Below are positions 36,734-48,399 of a stretch of 64,000 bases of DNA, piece after piece (position 1 is the stretch's first letter; every line of letters begins with the position of its first letter). A model generated the notes under the pieces. The model saw only the letters and a program-made list of their open reading frames with translations, ran no database searches and was not told the DNA's origin. Location: positions 62,001 to 126,000 of the forward strand of contig NZ_JABWRZ020000003.1 in NCBI RefSeq assembly GCF_014269185.2, given 5' to 3'. Made by a program: the position numbers and the translations under genes. The stretch comes from Pseudomonas oryzicola. Its GTDB lineage: Bacteria > Pseudomonadota > Gammaproteobacteria > Pseudomonadales > Pseudomonadaceae.

Positions 36734-37000
36734 CTATCGACCACCGCTCAACGCAGCCTGGCGTGCAGAGGCGCGAATCTTGCGCTTGTTTCGCTGCAGG
36801 CTGTAAGCACCCAACAGGGGACCAACGGCCAGGCCTGCAACCAGAGCGGCCAGAATCAGCACGGCAACTGGCATGGCCGGAGCCGCCCAGCCAAACAGAA
36901 CCAACGAGACGGTTTGCTGGTTCTCCAGGACGAAGAACAGCACCACAGCCGCCAATAGCAGCACGAATACCGCCGCCAGGGCGCGCTTGAGGTTTCGCAT
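36734..37000 (-). CDS. LapA-domain (DUF1049) inner-membrane protein
   Basis: An 88-residue protein with two membrane helices (about 8-28 and 41-66) and a basic cytoplasmic tail (QRNKRKIRASARQ). The segment FFVLENQQTVSLVLFGW is the LapA/YciS signature. In Escherichia coli LapA acts with LapB in regulating lipopolysaccharide synthesis; no LapB partner is adjacent here. It follows ihfB by 18 bases and is probably co-transcribed with it. No gene symbol is given, because in P. putida lapA also names the large adhesin. Confidence 0.85.
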   Translation of the reverse strand: MRNLKRALAAVFVLLLAAVVLFFVLENQQTVSLVLFGWAAPAMPVAVLILAALVAGLAVGPLLGAYSLQRNKRKIRASARQAALSGGR

Positions 37001-37018
37001 CAGATTGCTCCTTTAGAA

Positions 37019-37321
37019 TCAGGTGTGGACCTCATCATGCTCGTCCTCGTTGACCCGGTCGCGCAGCTCTTTCCCAGGTTTGAAGTGCGGTACGAACTTG
37101 CCTTCGAGGCTGACCGACTGACCGGTCTTAGGGTTGCGACCCACACGAGGAGCGCGATAGTGCAGCGAGAAGCTGCCAAAACCGCGGATCTCGATACGAT
37201 CGCCGGTAGCCAGGCATTGTGACATCTGTTCAAGCATGGTCTTGATGGCGAGCTCTACGTCCTTGGACGAGAGCAGCCCTTGATGGGTGACAATACGTTC
37301 GATCAGCTCCGATTTCGTCAT
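37019..37321 (-). CDS. ihfB: Integration host factor beta subunit
   Basis: DNA-bending nucleoid protein that forms a heterodimer with IhfA and assists sigma-54 promoters, recombination and replication. The 100-residue length is normal; it starts [15 protein letters not shown] and contains [20 protein letters not shown], whose proline at the arm tip intercalates into DNA, and ends with an acidic-His tail. AAGGGA lies seven bases before the ATG. In many pseudomonads ihfB lies just downstream of rpsA and at the edge of the O-antigen locus, as seen here. A candidate own promoter is listed separately. Confidence 0.97.
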   Translation of the reverse strand: MTKSELIERIVTHQGLLSSKDVELAIKTMLEQMSQCLATGDRIEIRGFGSFSLHYRAPRVGRNPKTGQSVSLEGKFVPHFKPGKELRDRVNEDEHDEVHT

Positions 37322-37410
37322 ATTTTTCCCTTCGTTATCAAGCAGCTAGATCATTGCTTAATCAGTTTGTAGCATGCTCGGAGGGATTTGAACAGGCCAG
37401 TTCTTGACTT

Positions 37411-37439
37411 AATAAAAAAATTCAAGATTGGCTTGTCAA
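37411..37439 (-). promoter_or_regulatory. Candidate sigma-70 promoter of ihfB
   Basis: On the minus strand a perfect -35 TTGACA (37439-37434) is followed after 17 bases by TTTATT (37416-37411), about 90 bases upstream of the ihfB ATG, in a locally AT-rich stretch that could act as an UP element. The -35 is exact; the -10 matches only in part. Confidence 0.45.
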
Positions 37440-37618
37440 TAAATAATTCAGCTTTCGGCTGAATGCGAACGGAAGCTACCGCCGGTCGGCAGGTTTGCGC
37501 CGGAGCCACCGGATATAGGGGACTTCCCGGATGATGGCCGTTTAAGGCTATTGAATCAGTGCCTGCATCGGTGTACTCAGGATCGTCGGCGCGGGGCCGA
37601 ACCAAGGAGACGGCGATA

Positions 37619-37828
37619 ATGAAAGACCCGGATTTTTTCGAGCGCACGCAGCAGCTCTCGCGTGAATGCTTGAAGGCTTACAGCGCTGTTCGTGTGTACC
37701 TGATGGACAAGCCGCTCTCAATCCATGACCCCCTACCTGACGAGTATCAGGAACTCATCACACGCTCGCGAGAGGCCATCAGTCGATACCTTTCATTTTC
37801 ACGCATCCAAGGCTCCAAGCCAGAGTGA
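37619..37828 (+). CDS. Small hypothetical cytoplasmic protein (69 residues)
   Basis: A 69-residue soluble protein of unknown function, starting MKDPDFFERTQQLSRECL and rich in charged and aromatic residues, predicted mainly helical. It is supported by a near-perfect ribosome site (AAGGAGA at 37604-37610, eight bases before ATG) and by core-like codon use. It lies alone on the plus strand between ihfB and rpsA, both on the minus strand, and is followed by the bidirectional terminator at 37938. No family was recognised. Confidence 0.75.
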   Translation: MKDPDFFERTQQLSRECLKAYSAVRVYLMDKPLSIHDPLPDEYQELITRSREAISRYLSFSRIQGSKPE

Positions 37829-37937
37829 TTCGGGCCGGCACATAGCCTTGTACTGGTTGCGCTATCTCCCACTGGGCGCTATGGCCTACCGTCTGTGAAA
37901 GCCTGTTATCAGAGCCATTTGCAGCACCAATAAAAAA

Positions 37938-37962
37938 GGGCGACCCGAGGGTCGCCCTTTTT
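37938..37962. terminator. Bidirectional rho-independent terminator
   Basis: GGGCGACC (37938-37945) pairs with GGTCGCCC (37950-37957) around a CGAG loop, flanked by an A-run on the left and TTTTT on the right. The symmetrical A/T flanks let it serve both the plus-strand 69-residue gene and rpsA on the minus strand, which ends at 37979. Confidence 0.88.
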
Positions 37963-37978
37963 ACCGATCAAACAGAAC

Positions 37979-39655
37979 TCAGTTCTGCTTGGCCATTGCT
38001 TCGCGCAGCAGCGCAGCCATGGTGGTGTCGGCAGCCGCTTCCGGAGCGTTTTTCAGGCTCTGGATGGCTTCGCGCTCTTCAGCATCGTCCTTCGACTTGA
38101 TGGACAGGCTGATAACGCGGGACTTGCGGTCAACGCTGATGATCTTGGCTTCGATCTCTTCGCCTTCCTTCAGGACGTTACGCGCGTCTTCAACGCGGTC
38201 ACGGCTGATTTCGGAAGCTTTCAGAGTAGCTTCGATGTCGTCGGCCAGAGTGACGATGGCGCCTTTGGCGTCAACTTCTTTCACGATGCCCTTGACGATA
38301 GCGCCCTTGTCATTGACAGCAACGAAGTTGGAGAACGGATCGTCTTCCAGCTGCTTGATGCCCAGGGAGATGCGCTCGCGCTCCGGGTCGACCGACAGGA
38401 TGACGGTTTCCAGCTCGTCGCCCTTCTTGAAACGACGTACGGCTTCTTCGCCGGTTTCGTTCCAGGAGATGTCGGACAGGTGGACCAGACCGTCGATGCC
38501 GCCGTCCAGGCCAATGAAGATACCGAAGTCGGTGATCGACTTGATGGTACCGGTGATCTTGTCACCCTTGTTGAACTGGCCGGAGAAGTCTTCCCATGGG
38601 TTGGACTTGCACTGCTTGATGCCCAGGGAGATACGACGACGCTCTTCGTCGATGTCCAGAACCATGACTTCCACTTCGTCGCCAACCTGAACGACTTTCG
38701 ACGGGTGGATGTTCTTGTTGGTCCAGTCCATTTCGGAAACGTGTACCAGACCTTCAACGCCTTCTTCCAGCTCAGCGAAGCAGCCGTAGTCGGTCAGGTT
38801 GGTAACGCGAGCTTGTACGCGAGTACCTTCTGGGTAACGGGCAGTGATAGCTACCCACGGATCTTCGCCCATCTGCTTCAGACCCAGCGAAACGCGGTTG
38901 CGCTCACGGTCGAACTTCAGAACGCGTACGTCGACTTCGTCGCCAACGTTAACGATTTCCGACGGGTGCTTGATGCGCTTCCAGGCCATGTCGGTGATGT
39001 GCAGCAGGCCGTCGATACCGCCCAGGTCCACGAATGCGCCGTAGTCGGTGAGGTTCTTGACGATACCTTTGACTTGCTGGCCTTCCTGCAGGGTTTCCAG
39101 CAGGGCTTCGCGCTCGGCGCTGTTCTCGGCTTCCAGCACGCTGCGACGGGAAACGACAACGTTGTTGCGCTTCTGGTCCAGCTTGATGACCTTGAATTCC
39201 AGCTCTTTGCCTTCCAGGTGGGTGGTGTCGCGCACTGGGCGGACATCAACCAGGGAGCCCGGCAGGAACGCACGGATGCCGTTAACGTCGACAGTGAAGC
39301 CGCCCTTAACCTTACCGTTGATAACGCCCTTGACCACTTCTTCGGCGGCGAAAGCTGCTTCCAGAACAATCCAGCACTCGGCGCGCTTGGCTTTTTCACG
39401 GGACAGCTTGGTTTCGCCAAAGCCGTCTTCGACCGCGTCCAGCGCAACGTGAACTTCGTCACCGACCTTGATGGTCAGCTCGCCAGCTTCGTTGTAGAAC
39501 TGCTCGAGCGGGATGACGCCCTCGGACTTCAGGCCAGCGTGTACGGTAACCCAGTCGCCGTCGATGTCGACAACGATACCGGTGATGATGGCACCCGGCT
39601 GAAGATTGAGGGTTTTCAGGCTTTCTTCAAAGAGTTCTGCAAAGCTTTCGCTCAT
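37979..39655 (-). CDS. rpsA: 30S ribosomal protein S1
   Basis: The 558-residue S1 protein binds mRNA on the small subunit and helps translation initiation. It consists of six consecutive S1/OB-fold repeats, visible as recurring patterns such as [37 protein letters not shown] and [19 protein letters not shown]; the first two domains anchor to the ribosome. It starts [20 protein letters not shown] at 39655, with AGGA seven bases upstream, rather than 18 codons earlier. It follows cmk, as in most gammaproteobacteria. A leader hairpin is listed separately. E. coli S1 represses its own translation through such leader structure. Confidence 0.98.
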   Translation of the reverse strand: MSESFAELFEESLKTLNLQPGAIITGIVVDIDGDWVTVHAGLKSEGVIPLEQFYNEAGELTIKVGDEVHVALDAVEDGFGETKLSREKAKRAECWIVLEAAFAAEEVVKGVINGKVKGGFTVDVNGIRAFLPGSLVDVRPVRDTTHLEGKELEFKVIKLDQKRNNVVVSRRSVLEAENSAEREALLETLQEGQQVKGIVKNLTDYGAFVDLGGIDGLLHITDMAWKRIKHPSEIVNVGDEVDVRVLKFDRERNRVSLGLKQMGEDPWVAITARYPEGTRVQARVTNLTDYGCFAELEEGVEGLVHVSEMDWTNKNIHPSKVVQVGDEVEVMVLDIDEERRRISLGIKQCKSNPWEDFSGQFNKGDKITGTIKSITDFGIFIGLDGGIDGLVHLSDISWNETGEEAVRRFKKGDELETVILSVDPERERISLGIKQLEDDPFSNFVAVNDKGAIVKGIVKEVDAKGAIVTLADDIEATLKASEISRDRVEDARNVLKEGEEIEAKIISVDRKSRVISLSIKSKDDAEEREAIQSLKNAPEAAADTTMAALLREAMAKQN

Positions 39656-39694
39656 TTTAATTCCTGTAGATTCGGGCGAAACATACGCCCCTCG

Positions 39695-39714
39695 CCACAT
39701 TCCAGACAATGTGG
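39695..39714 (-). promoter_or_regulatory. Hairpin in rpsA leader, possible autoregulatory element
   Basis: CCACATT (39695-39701) and AATGTGG (39708-39714) form a 7-bp stem with a hexaloop about 40 bases upstream of the rpsA start. In E. coli the rpsA leader folds into hairpins through which S1 autoregulates; a similar role here is inference. Confidence 0.35.
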
Positions 39715-39730
39715 GTCTGTTTTAAGTAAA

Positions 39731-39773
39731 GGAAAGCGGGCAGGACGTTGACTGGTGCCCCTGCCTGCTTTCC
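39731..39773 (-). terminator. 14-bp stem-loop between cmk and rpsA
   Basis: GGAAAGCGGGCAGG (39731-39744) pairs with CCTGCCTGCTTTCC (39760-39773), 13 Watson-Crick pairs and one G-U, with a 15-base loop, just downstream of the cmk stop. On the minus-strand transcript it is followed by CUUUACUUAAAA rather than a clean U-run, so it may attenuate read-through or protect the cmk 3' end and separate rpsA expression. Confidence 0.45.
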
Positions 39774-39779
39774 TGGCTA

Positions 39780-40466
39780 TCAGAGCAAGTCGCGCAGGGC
39801 GAGCTCACTCTTGATACGTTGCAACACCTGCTCGACGGACAACTCGGTAGAGTCCAACTGAATGGCATCGGCCGCTGGCTTCAGCGGGGCCACTGCACGT
39901 TGGGTGTCACGTTCATCACGCGCACGAATCTCATCCAGCAGACTCGACAGACTAACATCTTCACCCTTGCCCTTCAACTGCAGATAGCGGCGGCGCGCGC
40001 GCTCCTCCGCACTGGCGGTGAGGAACACCTTCAACGGCGCATCCGGGAACACCACGGTGCCCATGTCACGACCGTCGGCAATCAGCCCTGGCAGTTCGCG
40101 GAACGCACGCTGGCGTTCCAGCAGCGCTTCACGCACCGCAGGCAGCGAAGCGACCATCGAAGCACCGGCACCGACGGTTTCGGTACGGATGACCTGGCTG
40201 ACATCCTCACCTTCGAGGATGGTTTGCTGAAGCTTACCGGGCTGGGCGGCAATGAACTGCACATCCAGATGGGCGGCAAGTTTGGTCAGCAGCTCTTCGT
40301 TGGTCAGGTCGACACCGTGGTTGCTGGCGTTGAACGCCAGCAAACGGTACAGCGCGCCGGAGTCCAGCAGTTTCCAACCCAGCTCGCGGGCCAGCAGGCC
40401 GGCAACGGTGCCCTTGCCGGAGCCGCTTGGCCCGTCGATGGTGATGACCGGCGCCAGGGTACTCAC
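39780..40466 (-). CDS. cmk: Cytidylate kinase
   Basis: Phosphorylates CMP and dCMP with ATP. The 228-residue protein has the P-loop [18 protein letters not shown] near residues 8-25, the CMP-binding insert and [20 protein letters not shown], and the lid [13 protein letters not shown]. The GTG at 40466 overlaps the aroA stop (GTGA), giving the normal family N-terminus, whereas longer in-frame options add an Arg/Gly-rich stretch not expected in the family. It lies between tyrA-aroA and rpsA in the conserved order. Confidence 0.96.
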   Translation of the reverse strand: MSTLAPVITIDGPSGSGKGTVAGLLARELGWKLLDSGALYRLLAFNASNHGVDLTNEELLTKLAAHLDVQFIAAQPGKLQQTILEGEDVSQVIRTETVGAGASMVASLPAVREALLERQRAFRELPGLIADGRDMGTVVFPDAPLKVFLTASAEERARRRYLQLKGKGEDVSLSSLLDEIRARDERDTQRAVAPLKPAADAIQLDSTELSVEQVLQRIKSELALRDLL

Positions 40467-42715
40467 GACTTGCCCTCTTCCGCCACGCGGATGCCCACCT
40501 CGGCACACAGCGCCAGGAAGTTGGGGAAGGATGTGGCAACGTTGGCGCAGTCGTGGATGCGGATCGGCGCGCTGGCGCGCAGCGAAGCCACGCTGAAGGC
40601 CATGGCGATACGGTGGTCACCGTGGCCATGCACCTCACCACCGCCCAGCTGACCGCCGTCGATGATTATGCCGTCCGGGGTCGGCTCGCACTTGATGCCC
40701 AGGGTGATCAGGCCGTCGGCCATGACCTGGATACGGTCGGACTCCTTCACCCGCAGCTCTTCGGCGCCACGCAGCACGGTACGCCCTTCGGCGCAGGCAG
40801 CGGCGACGAACAGCACCGGGAACTCGTCGATGGCCAGCGGCACCAGTTCCTCCGGGATGTCGATGCCCTTCAGGCGGGCGCCACGCACGCGCAGGTCGGC
40901 CACCGGCTCGCCGCCGACTTCACGCTGGTTTTCCAGGGTAATGTCGCCGCCCATCAGGCGCAGGATGTCGATCACGCCAGTACGGGTCGGGTTGATGCCG
41001 ACGTGCTCCAGCACCAGCTCGGAGCCTTCGGCGATGGACGCAGCCACCAGGAAGAACGCTGCCGAGGAAATATCGGCCGGCACTTCGATACGGGTGGCCG
41101 TGAGCTTGCCGCCGGACTGCAGCGAGGCCACCGGGCCGTTGCTTTCGACGTTGTAGCCGAAGCCGCGCAGCATGCGCTCGGTGTGGTCACGGGTAGGCGC
41201 GGGCTCGGTGACGGTGGTCTTGCCTTCGGCATACAGGCCGGCCAGCAGCAGGCAGGATTTGACCTGGGCACTGGCCATCGGCAGCGTGTAGGTCAGCGCC
41301 TTGAGCTTGTGGCCACCGCGAATGGTCAGTGGCGGGCGGCCGTCAGGGCCGGTCTCGACCACCGCGCCCATTTCGCGCAGCGGGTTGGCTACACGGTTCA
41401 TCGGGCGCTTGGACAGCGAGGCGTCGCCGGTCATGGTCACGTCGAACGGCTGGCCGGCCAGCAGGCCCGACAACAGGCGCATCGAGGTACCCGAGTTGCC
41501 CACGTAAAGCGGCCCGGGTGGCGGCTTGAGGCCGTGCAGGCCAACGCCGTGAATGGTTACGCGACCGTGGTTGGGGCCTTCGATGACCACACCCATGTCG
41601 CGGAATGCCTGCAGGGTCGCCAGTGCGTCCTCACCTTCGAGGAAGCCTTCGACCTCGGTAGTGCCCTCAGCCAGCGAGCCGAGCATGATCGAGCGGTGGG
41701 AAATCGACTTGTCGCCCGGTACGCGAATTCGCCCGGACAGGCGGCCACCCGGTTGGGCCAGGAAAATCAGATCGTTGGCGTTCATAGCGTCCACATAGGC
41801 CCGGCGGGCCAGGATTTTACTGAAATGCTCGCGGGCTACCCGAGCGCGGGTGAATACACCCAGCAGCTGGTGCCCGTCCCCTTCAGCGATCGCGTCGCGC
41901 AAGGCGTCGAGGTCGCTGCGATATGTATCAAGCGTGCGCAGGACAGCATCGCGGTTGGCGAGGAAGATGTCGTGCCACATGGTCGGGTCGCTGCCGGCGA
42001 TTCTCGTGAAATCGCGGAAGCCTCCCGCAGCGTACCGGAAGATCTCGAGGTTTTCATTGCGTCTGGCCAGCGAATCGACCAGGCCGAAGGCCAGCAGGTG
42101 CGGCAGGTGACTGGTGGCGGCCAGCACTTCGTCGTGGCGCTCGACCGACATGTGCTCCACATCGGCCTCCAGCGCGCGCCACAGGCGGTCGACCAGCGCC
42201 AGGGCGGCCGGGTCGGTTTCGGCCAGCGGCGTGAGGATGACCTTGTGGCGGCGGAACAGGCTGGCGTTGGATGCCTCTACCCCGCTCTGCTCGGAACCGG
42301 CGATCGGGTGCCCGGGGACGAAGCGCGACAGGCGTGCGCCGCTGTCGTTCACCAACACAGCGCGCGCTTCACGGACCACATTGCCCTTGGCGCTGCCGAC
42401 ATCGGTGATGACGGCATTGCCGAGGTCGAGCGTGGCCAGGCGGGCGAGCAGCTTTTCCATGGCCAGGATCGGCACCGCCAGCTGGATGACATCGGCACCG
42501 ACGCAGGCCGCAGCGAGGTCTTCTTCGCAGCGGTCGACCACGCCCATGGCCACGGCCAGCTTGCGCGAGGGGGCGTCCAGGTCGACACCGACCACTTCGC
42601 GGCACAGGCCGCTTTCACGCAGGCCCTTGGCGAACGAGCCACCGATCAGGCCGAGGCCGACCACGACCAGACGGTCGATGATTGGCGCGGGTTTGGTTTT
42701 TGCTGCATTTACCAC
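40463..42715 (-). CDS. aroA: Bifunctional prephenate dehydrogenase / EPSP synthase (TyrA-AroA fusion)
   Basis: A 750-residue fusion typical of pseudomonads. The N-terminal TyrA half (about 1-300) oxidises prephenate or arogenate for tyrosine ([16 protein letters not shown], residues 17-32; [17 protein letters not shown]). The C-terminal AroA half (about 315-750) makes EPSP in the shikimate pathway: [12 protein letters not shown] near 330, [19 protein letters not shown] near 482, RVKESDRIQ and [22 protein letters not shown] and NPTR match the motif set of class II, glyphosate-insensitive EPSP synthases. The start is GTG at 42715. It overlaps cmk by four bases; a REP element, not hisC, separates it from pheA. 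Confidence 0.95.
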   Translation of the reverse strand: MVNAAKTKPAPIIDRLVVVGLGLIGGSFAKGLRESGLCREVVGVDLDAPSRKLAVAMGVVDRCEEDLAAACVGADVIQLAVPILAMEKLLARLATLDLGNAVITDVGSAKGNVVREARAVLVNDSGARLSRFVPGHPIAGSEQSGVEASNASLFRRHKVILTPLAETDPAALALVDRLWRALEADVEHMSVERHDEVLAATSHLPHLLAFGLVDSLARRNENLEIFRYAAGGFRDFTRIAGSDPTMWHDIFLANRDAVLRTLDTYRSDLDALRDAIAEGDGHQLLGVFTRARVAREHFSKILARRAYVDAMNANDLIFLAQPGGRLSGRIRVPGDKSISHRSIMLGSLAEGTTEVEGFLEGEDALATLQAFRDMGVVIEGPNHGRVTIHGVGLHGLKPPPGPLYVGNSGTSMRLLSGLLAGQPFDVTMTGDASLSKRPMNRVANPLREMGAVVETGPDGRPPLTIRGGHKLKALTYTLPMASAQVKSCLLLAGLYAEGKTTVTEPAPTRDHTERMLRGFGYNVESNGPVASLQSGGKLTATRIEVPADISSAAFFLVAASIAEGSELVLEHVGINPTRTGVIDILRLMGGDITLENQREVGGEPVADLRVRGARLKGIDIPEELVPLAIDEFPVLFVAAACAEGRTVLRGAEELRVKESDRIQVMADGLITLGIKCEPTPDGIIIDGGQLGGGEVHGHGDHRIAMAFSVASLRASAPIRIHDCANVATSFPNFLALCAEVGIRVAEEGKS

Positions 42716-42760
42716 TGGTGCGAACCCTGTTCAGAAATCTAGGCAGTCTTGAGGCCCATG

Positions 42761-42800
42761 GGGCTGCGTTGCAGCCCATCGCGACGCAAGGCCGCTCCTA
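42761..42800. repeat. REP-like element between pheA and tyrA-aroA
   Basis: GGGCTGCGTTGCAGCCC hairpin (42761-42777) followed by ATCGCGACGCAAGGCCGCTC. Same family as the elements at 927, 45083, 51762, 58713 and 61253. It lies within the 130-base gap between two genes read in the same direction. Confidence 0.75.
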
Positions 42801-42845
42801 CGCGGAATTGTGTACGCCTGCAGGAGTGGCCCTGGCAAATTTCGC

Positions 42846-43940
42846 TCAAAGCACCGCCTTCGGATAGGAGCCCAGCACCTTCAGCGCCACAGCCTCCTGG
42901 CTGATCTGCTCGAGCACGGCCTTGATCAGCGGGTCACGGTGGTGGCCGACGAAGTCGATGAAGAACACGTAGGTCCACTTGCCGCTACGCGACGGGCGGG
43001 TCTCGATACGGGTCAGGTCGATACCGTTCTGGTGGAACGGTACCAGCAACTCGTGCAAGGCACCTGGCTTGTTGCTCATCGACACGATGATCGAGGTCTT
43101 GTCGTCGCCGGTCGGCGGCACTTCCTGGTTACCGATCATCAGGAAGCGCGTGGAGTTGTCCGGGCGGTCTTCGATCTTCTCGGCCAGACGGGTCAGGCCA
43201 TACAGGTTGGCCGCCATGTCACCGGCGATCGCCGCCGAGTTCCACTCGCCCTTGACCCGCTTGGCCGCCTCGGCATTGCTCGACACGGCCACACGCTCCA
43301 CGTTCGGGTAGTGCGCGTCCAGCCATTTGCGGCACTGCGCCAGCGACTGGGCGTGGGAGTAGATGCGGGTGATGCTGTCGGTCTTGGTGTTCTCGCCCAC
43401 CAGCAGGTGGTGGTGGATACGCAGCTCGACTTCGCCGCAGATCACCATGTCGTGCTCGAGGAAGCTGTCCAGGGTATGGCTGACCGCGCCCTCGGTGGAG
43501 TTTTCCACCGGCACGACGCCGAAGTTGACGGCACCCGCCGCCACCTCGCGGAACACTTCGTCGATGGCCGCCATCGGCCGGCTGATCACCGCGTGGCCGA
43601 AGTGTTTCATGGCCGCGGCCTGGGTGAAGGTACCTTCAGGGCCCAAATAGGCGATTTTCAGCGGCTCTTCCAGGGCCAGGCACGACGACATGATTTCGCG
43701 GAACAACCGCGCCATCTCTTCGTTGTCCAGCGGCCCCTTGTTGCGCTCCATCACACGCTTGAGCACGGCAGCTTCACGCTCGGGGCGGTAGAACACCGGT
43801 TTTTCGCCTTCAGCCAGCGAGGCGGTCTTGACCTTGGCCACTTCCTGGGCGCAACGGGCACGCTCGCTGATCAGCTCGAGAATCTTCTCGTCGAGGCTGT
43901 CGATGCGAACGCGCAACGCCTTCAGTTCGTGCTCGGACAT
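42846..43940 (-). CDS. pheA: Chorismate mutase / prephenate dehydratase (P-protein)
   Basis: Bifunctional enzyme of phenylalanine synthesis, 364 residues. Residues 1-90: AroQ-type chorismate mutase (LRVRIDSLDEKILELISERA). Residues about 93-275: prephenate dehydratase (IAYLGPEGTFTQAAAMKHFG, VPVENSTEGAVSHTLD, RPDNSTRFLMIGN). Residues about 283-360: ACT regulatory domain for phenylalanine feedback (NKPGALHELLVPF, IETRPSRSGKWTYVFFID). The ATG overlaps the serC stop by one base (TGATG), so it is coupled to serC. In P. aeruginosa hisC2 follows; here it does not. Confidence 0.97.
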   Translation of the reverse strand: MSEHELKALRVRIDSLDEKILELISERARCAQEVAKVKTASLAEGEKPVFYRPEREAAVLKRVMERNKGPLDNEEMARLFREIMSSCLALEEPLKIAYLGPEGTFTQAAAMKHFGHAVISRPMAAIDEVFREVAAGAVNFGVVPVENSTEGAVSHTLDSFLEHDMVICGEVELRIHHHLLVGENTKTDSITRIYSHAQSLAQCRKWLDAHYPNVERVAVSSNAEAAKRVKGEWNSAAIAGDMAANLYGLTRLAEKIEDRPDNSTRFLMIGNQEVPPTGDDKTSIIVSMSNKPGALHELLVPFHQNGIDLTRIETRPSRSGKWTYVFFIDFVGHHRDPLIKAVLEQISQEAVALKVLGSYPKAVL

Positions 43941-45025
43941 CAGCCGTGCTCCTTCTCGAATTCGGCCATGTAGGCCACCAGGGCTTCCACCGCTTCAAGG
44001 CCCAGGGCGTTGTAGATGGAGGCGCGCATGCCGCCGACCGAACGGTGGCCCTTGAGGTTGAGCAGGCCACGGGCATCGGCACCAGCGAGGAAGGCCTTGT
44101 CCAGGCGTTCGTCAGCCAGGCGGAACGGCACGTTCATCCACGAACGGGCGTTGTGGCTGATCGGGTTGGTGTAGAACTCGCTGCTGTCGATGAAGCCGTA
44201 CAGGCGGTCTTTCTTGGCGCGGTTGCGCTGCTCCATGGCCTCGACGCCACCCTGCTCCTTCAGCCACTCGAAGACCAGGCCGGAGAGGTACCAGGAGTAG
44301 GTAGCCGGGGTGTTGTACATCGAGCCGTTGTCGGCCGATACCTTGTAGTCGAGCATGGTCGGGCAGCTGCTGCGGGCATGGCCCAGCAGGTCTTCACGCA
44401 CGATCACCACCACCAGGCCGCTTGGGCCGATGTTCTTCTGCGCGCCAGCGTAGATCAGGCCGTACTGCGACACATCGATCGGACGCGAGAGGATGTCGGA
44501 GGACATGTCGACCACCAGCGGTACGTCACCGGTCTCGGGTACCCAGTCGAACTGCAGGCCACCGATGGTCTCGTTGGACGCATAGTGCACGTACGCCGCG
44601 TTCCTGGTCAGGTTCCACTCGTTCTGCCCCGGGATCGCCAGGTAGTCGTAGGGCTTGGCGCTGGCGGCGACGTTGACATTGCCGAAGCGGCGCGCTTCCT
44701 CGATGGCCTTTTTCGACCAGATGCCGGTCTCGATGTAGTCGGCGGTGCCGCTTTCCGGCAACAGGTTCAGCGGGATTTCGGCGAACTGCTGGCTGGCGCC
44801 GCCCTGCAGGAACAACACCTTGTAGTTGGAGGGGACGGACAGCAGGTCACGCAGGTCCTGCTCGGCCTTTTCGGCGATGGCCACGTAGTCGTCGCTGCGA
44901 TGGCTCATTTCCATCACCGACAAGCCCTTGCCGTGCCAATCCAGCATCTCGGCCTGCGCACGCTGCAGAACAGCGTCAGGAAGCGCAGCAGGGCCTGCGC
45001 AGAAGTTAAAGGCTCGTTTGCTCAC
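43940..45025 (-). CDS. serC: Phosphoserine aminotransferase
   Basis: PLP enzyme (361 residues) that makes O-phosphoserine for serine synthesis and acts also in pyridoxal phosphate synthesis. It starts SKRAFNFCAGPAALPDAVLQ, has LFLQGGASQQFAEIPLNLL, and the PLP-lysine region YGLIYAGAQKNIGPSGLVVV. GTG at 45025 is selected since it gives the usual family N-terminus and length; upstream codons read through REP sequence. It lies downstream of gyrA, separated by a terminator and a REP pair, and is coupled to pheA. Confidence 0.96.
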   Translation of the reverse strand: MSKRAFNFCAGPAALPDAVLQRAQAEMLDWHGKGLSVMEMSHRSDDYVAIAEKAEQDLRDLLSVPSNYKVLFLQGGASQQFAEIPLNLLPESGTADYIETGIWSKKAIEEARRFGNVNVAASAKPYDYLAIPGQNEWNLTRNAAYVHYASNETIGGLQFDWVPETGDVPLVVDMSSDILSRPIDVSQYGLIYAGAQKNIGPSGLVVVIVREDLLGHARSSCPTMLDYKVSADNGSMYNTPATYSWYLSGLVFEWLKEQGGVEAMEQRNRAKKDRLYGFIDSSEFYTNPISHNARSWMNVPFRLADERLDKAFLAGADARGLLNLKGHRSVGGMRASIYNALGLEAVEALVAYMAEFEKEHG

Positions 45026-45082
45026 ATCCACTCTCGCTCTGCCAAATGGTACAAATTCATTGTTGCATGCCACACACGGCCC

Positions 45083-45198
45083 CTGCGGGAGCGGCCTTGT
45101 GTCGCGAAAGGGCTGCGCAGCAGCCCCAGCAATCTTGCAGTGTCGCTGAAATCCTGGGGCCGCTTCGCGCCCCTTTCGCGACACAAGGCCGCTACCAC
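45083..45198. repeat. Inverted pair of REP-like elements between gyrA and serC
   Basis: Left copy about 45083-45127 (CTGCGGGAGCGGCCTTGTGT ... GGGCTGCGCAGCAGCCCC) and right inverted copy about 45154-45198 (GGGGCCGCTTCGCGCCCC ... CGCGACACAAGGCCGC). The head-to-head arrangement resembles a REP doublet, and it lies downstream of the gyrA terminator. Confidence 0.8.
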
Positions 45199-45230
45199 AA
45201 AAAGCAAGTGATACCTGGCCTGATCAGTCA

Positions 45231-45256
45231 AACGGGGCGACCTTGGTCGCCCCGTT
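45231..45256 (-). terminator. gyrA terminator hairpin
   Basis: Perfect 12-bp stem AACGGGGCGACC (45231-45242) / GGTCGCCCCGTT (45245-45256) beginning 13 bases beyond the gyrA stop. On the minus-strand transcript it is followed by a short U-run (UUUGAC). Confidence 0.75.
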
Positions 45257-45268
45257 CGGGTTTTACGC

Positions 45269-48034
<2,766 letters not shown>

Positions 48035-48399
48035 GAGAAGCCTGATTCCTTTTTCTGGTGAAACTTCGCAGCTCCATCAAGGGCCGAACGAAGCTCGCCG
48101 CCGCAGCGCATGTGGTGCGACGACTTACGACAAATCAATGAGTTGTGCCATGGATCTGCGCAATGAAGGCCGCCGTGGTAGGCGGTCCTGGAAACTGCCG
48201 GATGTTATCACAATGGCGGGGGCGGTGGGGAGATGTGGCAGGTGGCCTCACACGAGGGTAAATCTGGATTTTTTATAGCCTGTGCTGGCCTCTTCGCGGG
48301 TAAACCCGCTCCCACAGGTACACCACCGCCCTCAGGCCTTGTGCTATCCCTGTGGGAGCGGGCTTACCCGCGAAGAGGCCGGAACAGGTACTACGAGTA
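48035..48399. other. gyrA/mtnA intergenic region
   Basis: 365 bases between the gyrA start and the mtnA stop, both minus-strand genes. It should hold the gyrA promoter, but no clear -35/-10 pair was matched. The half nearest mtnA carries a REP inverted pair. No gene is supported. Confidence 0.4.
48287..48380. repeat. REP inverted pair (GGCCTCTTCGCGGG family)
   Basis: Left arm 48287-48318 (starts GGCCTCTTCGCGGGTAAACC) and right inverted arm 48349-48380 match at 31 of 32 positions. This is the well-known P. putida-type REP core, and the same family forms the pair at 62391-62502. Position downstream of mtnA. Confidence 0.88.

Noticed and set aside
38480..39751. Long open frames antisense to rpsA, gyrA, tyrA-aroA and other core genes
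   Set aside because: They are mirror frames typical of GC-rich genes with third-position GC bias; the sense proteins are complete known families.
42716..42845. Deleted hisC between pheA and tyrA-aroA
   Set aside because: P. aeruginosa has hisC2 here, but as I recall P. putida strains naturally lack it; the REP element fills the gap and no hisC remnant is visible.
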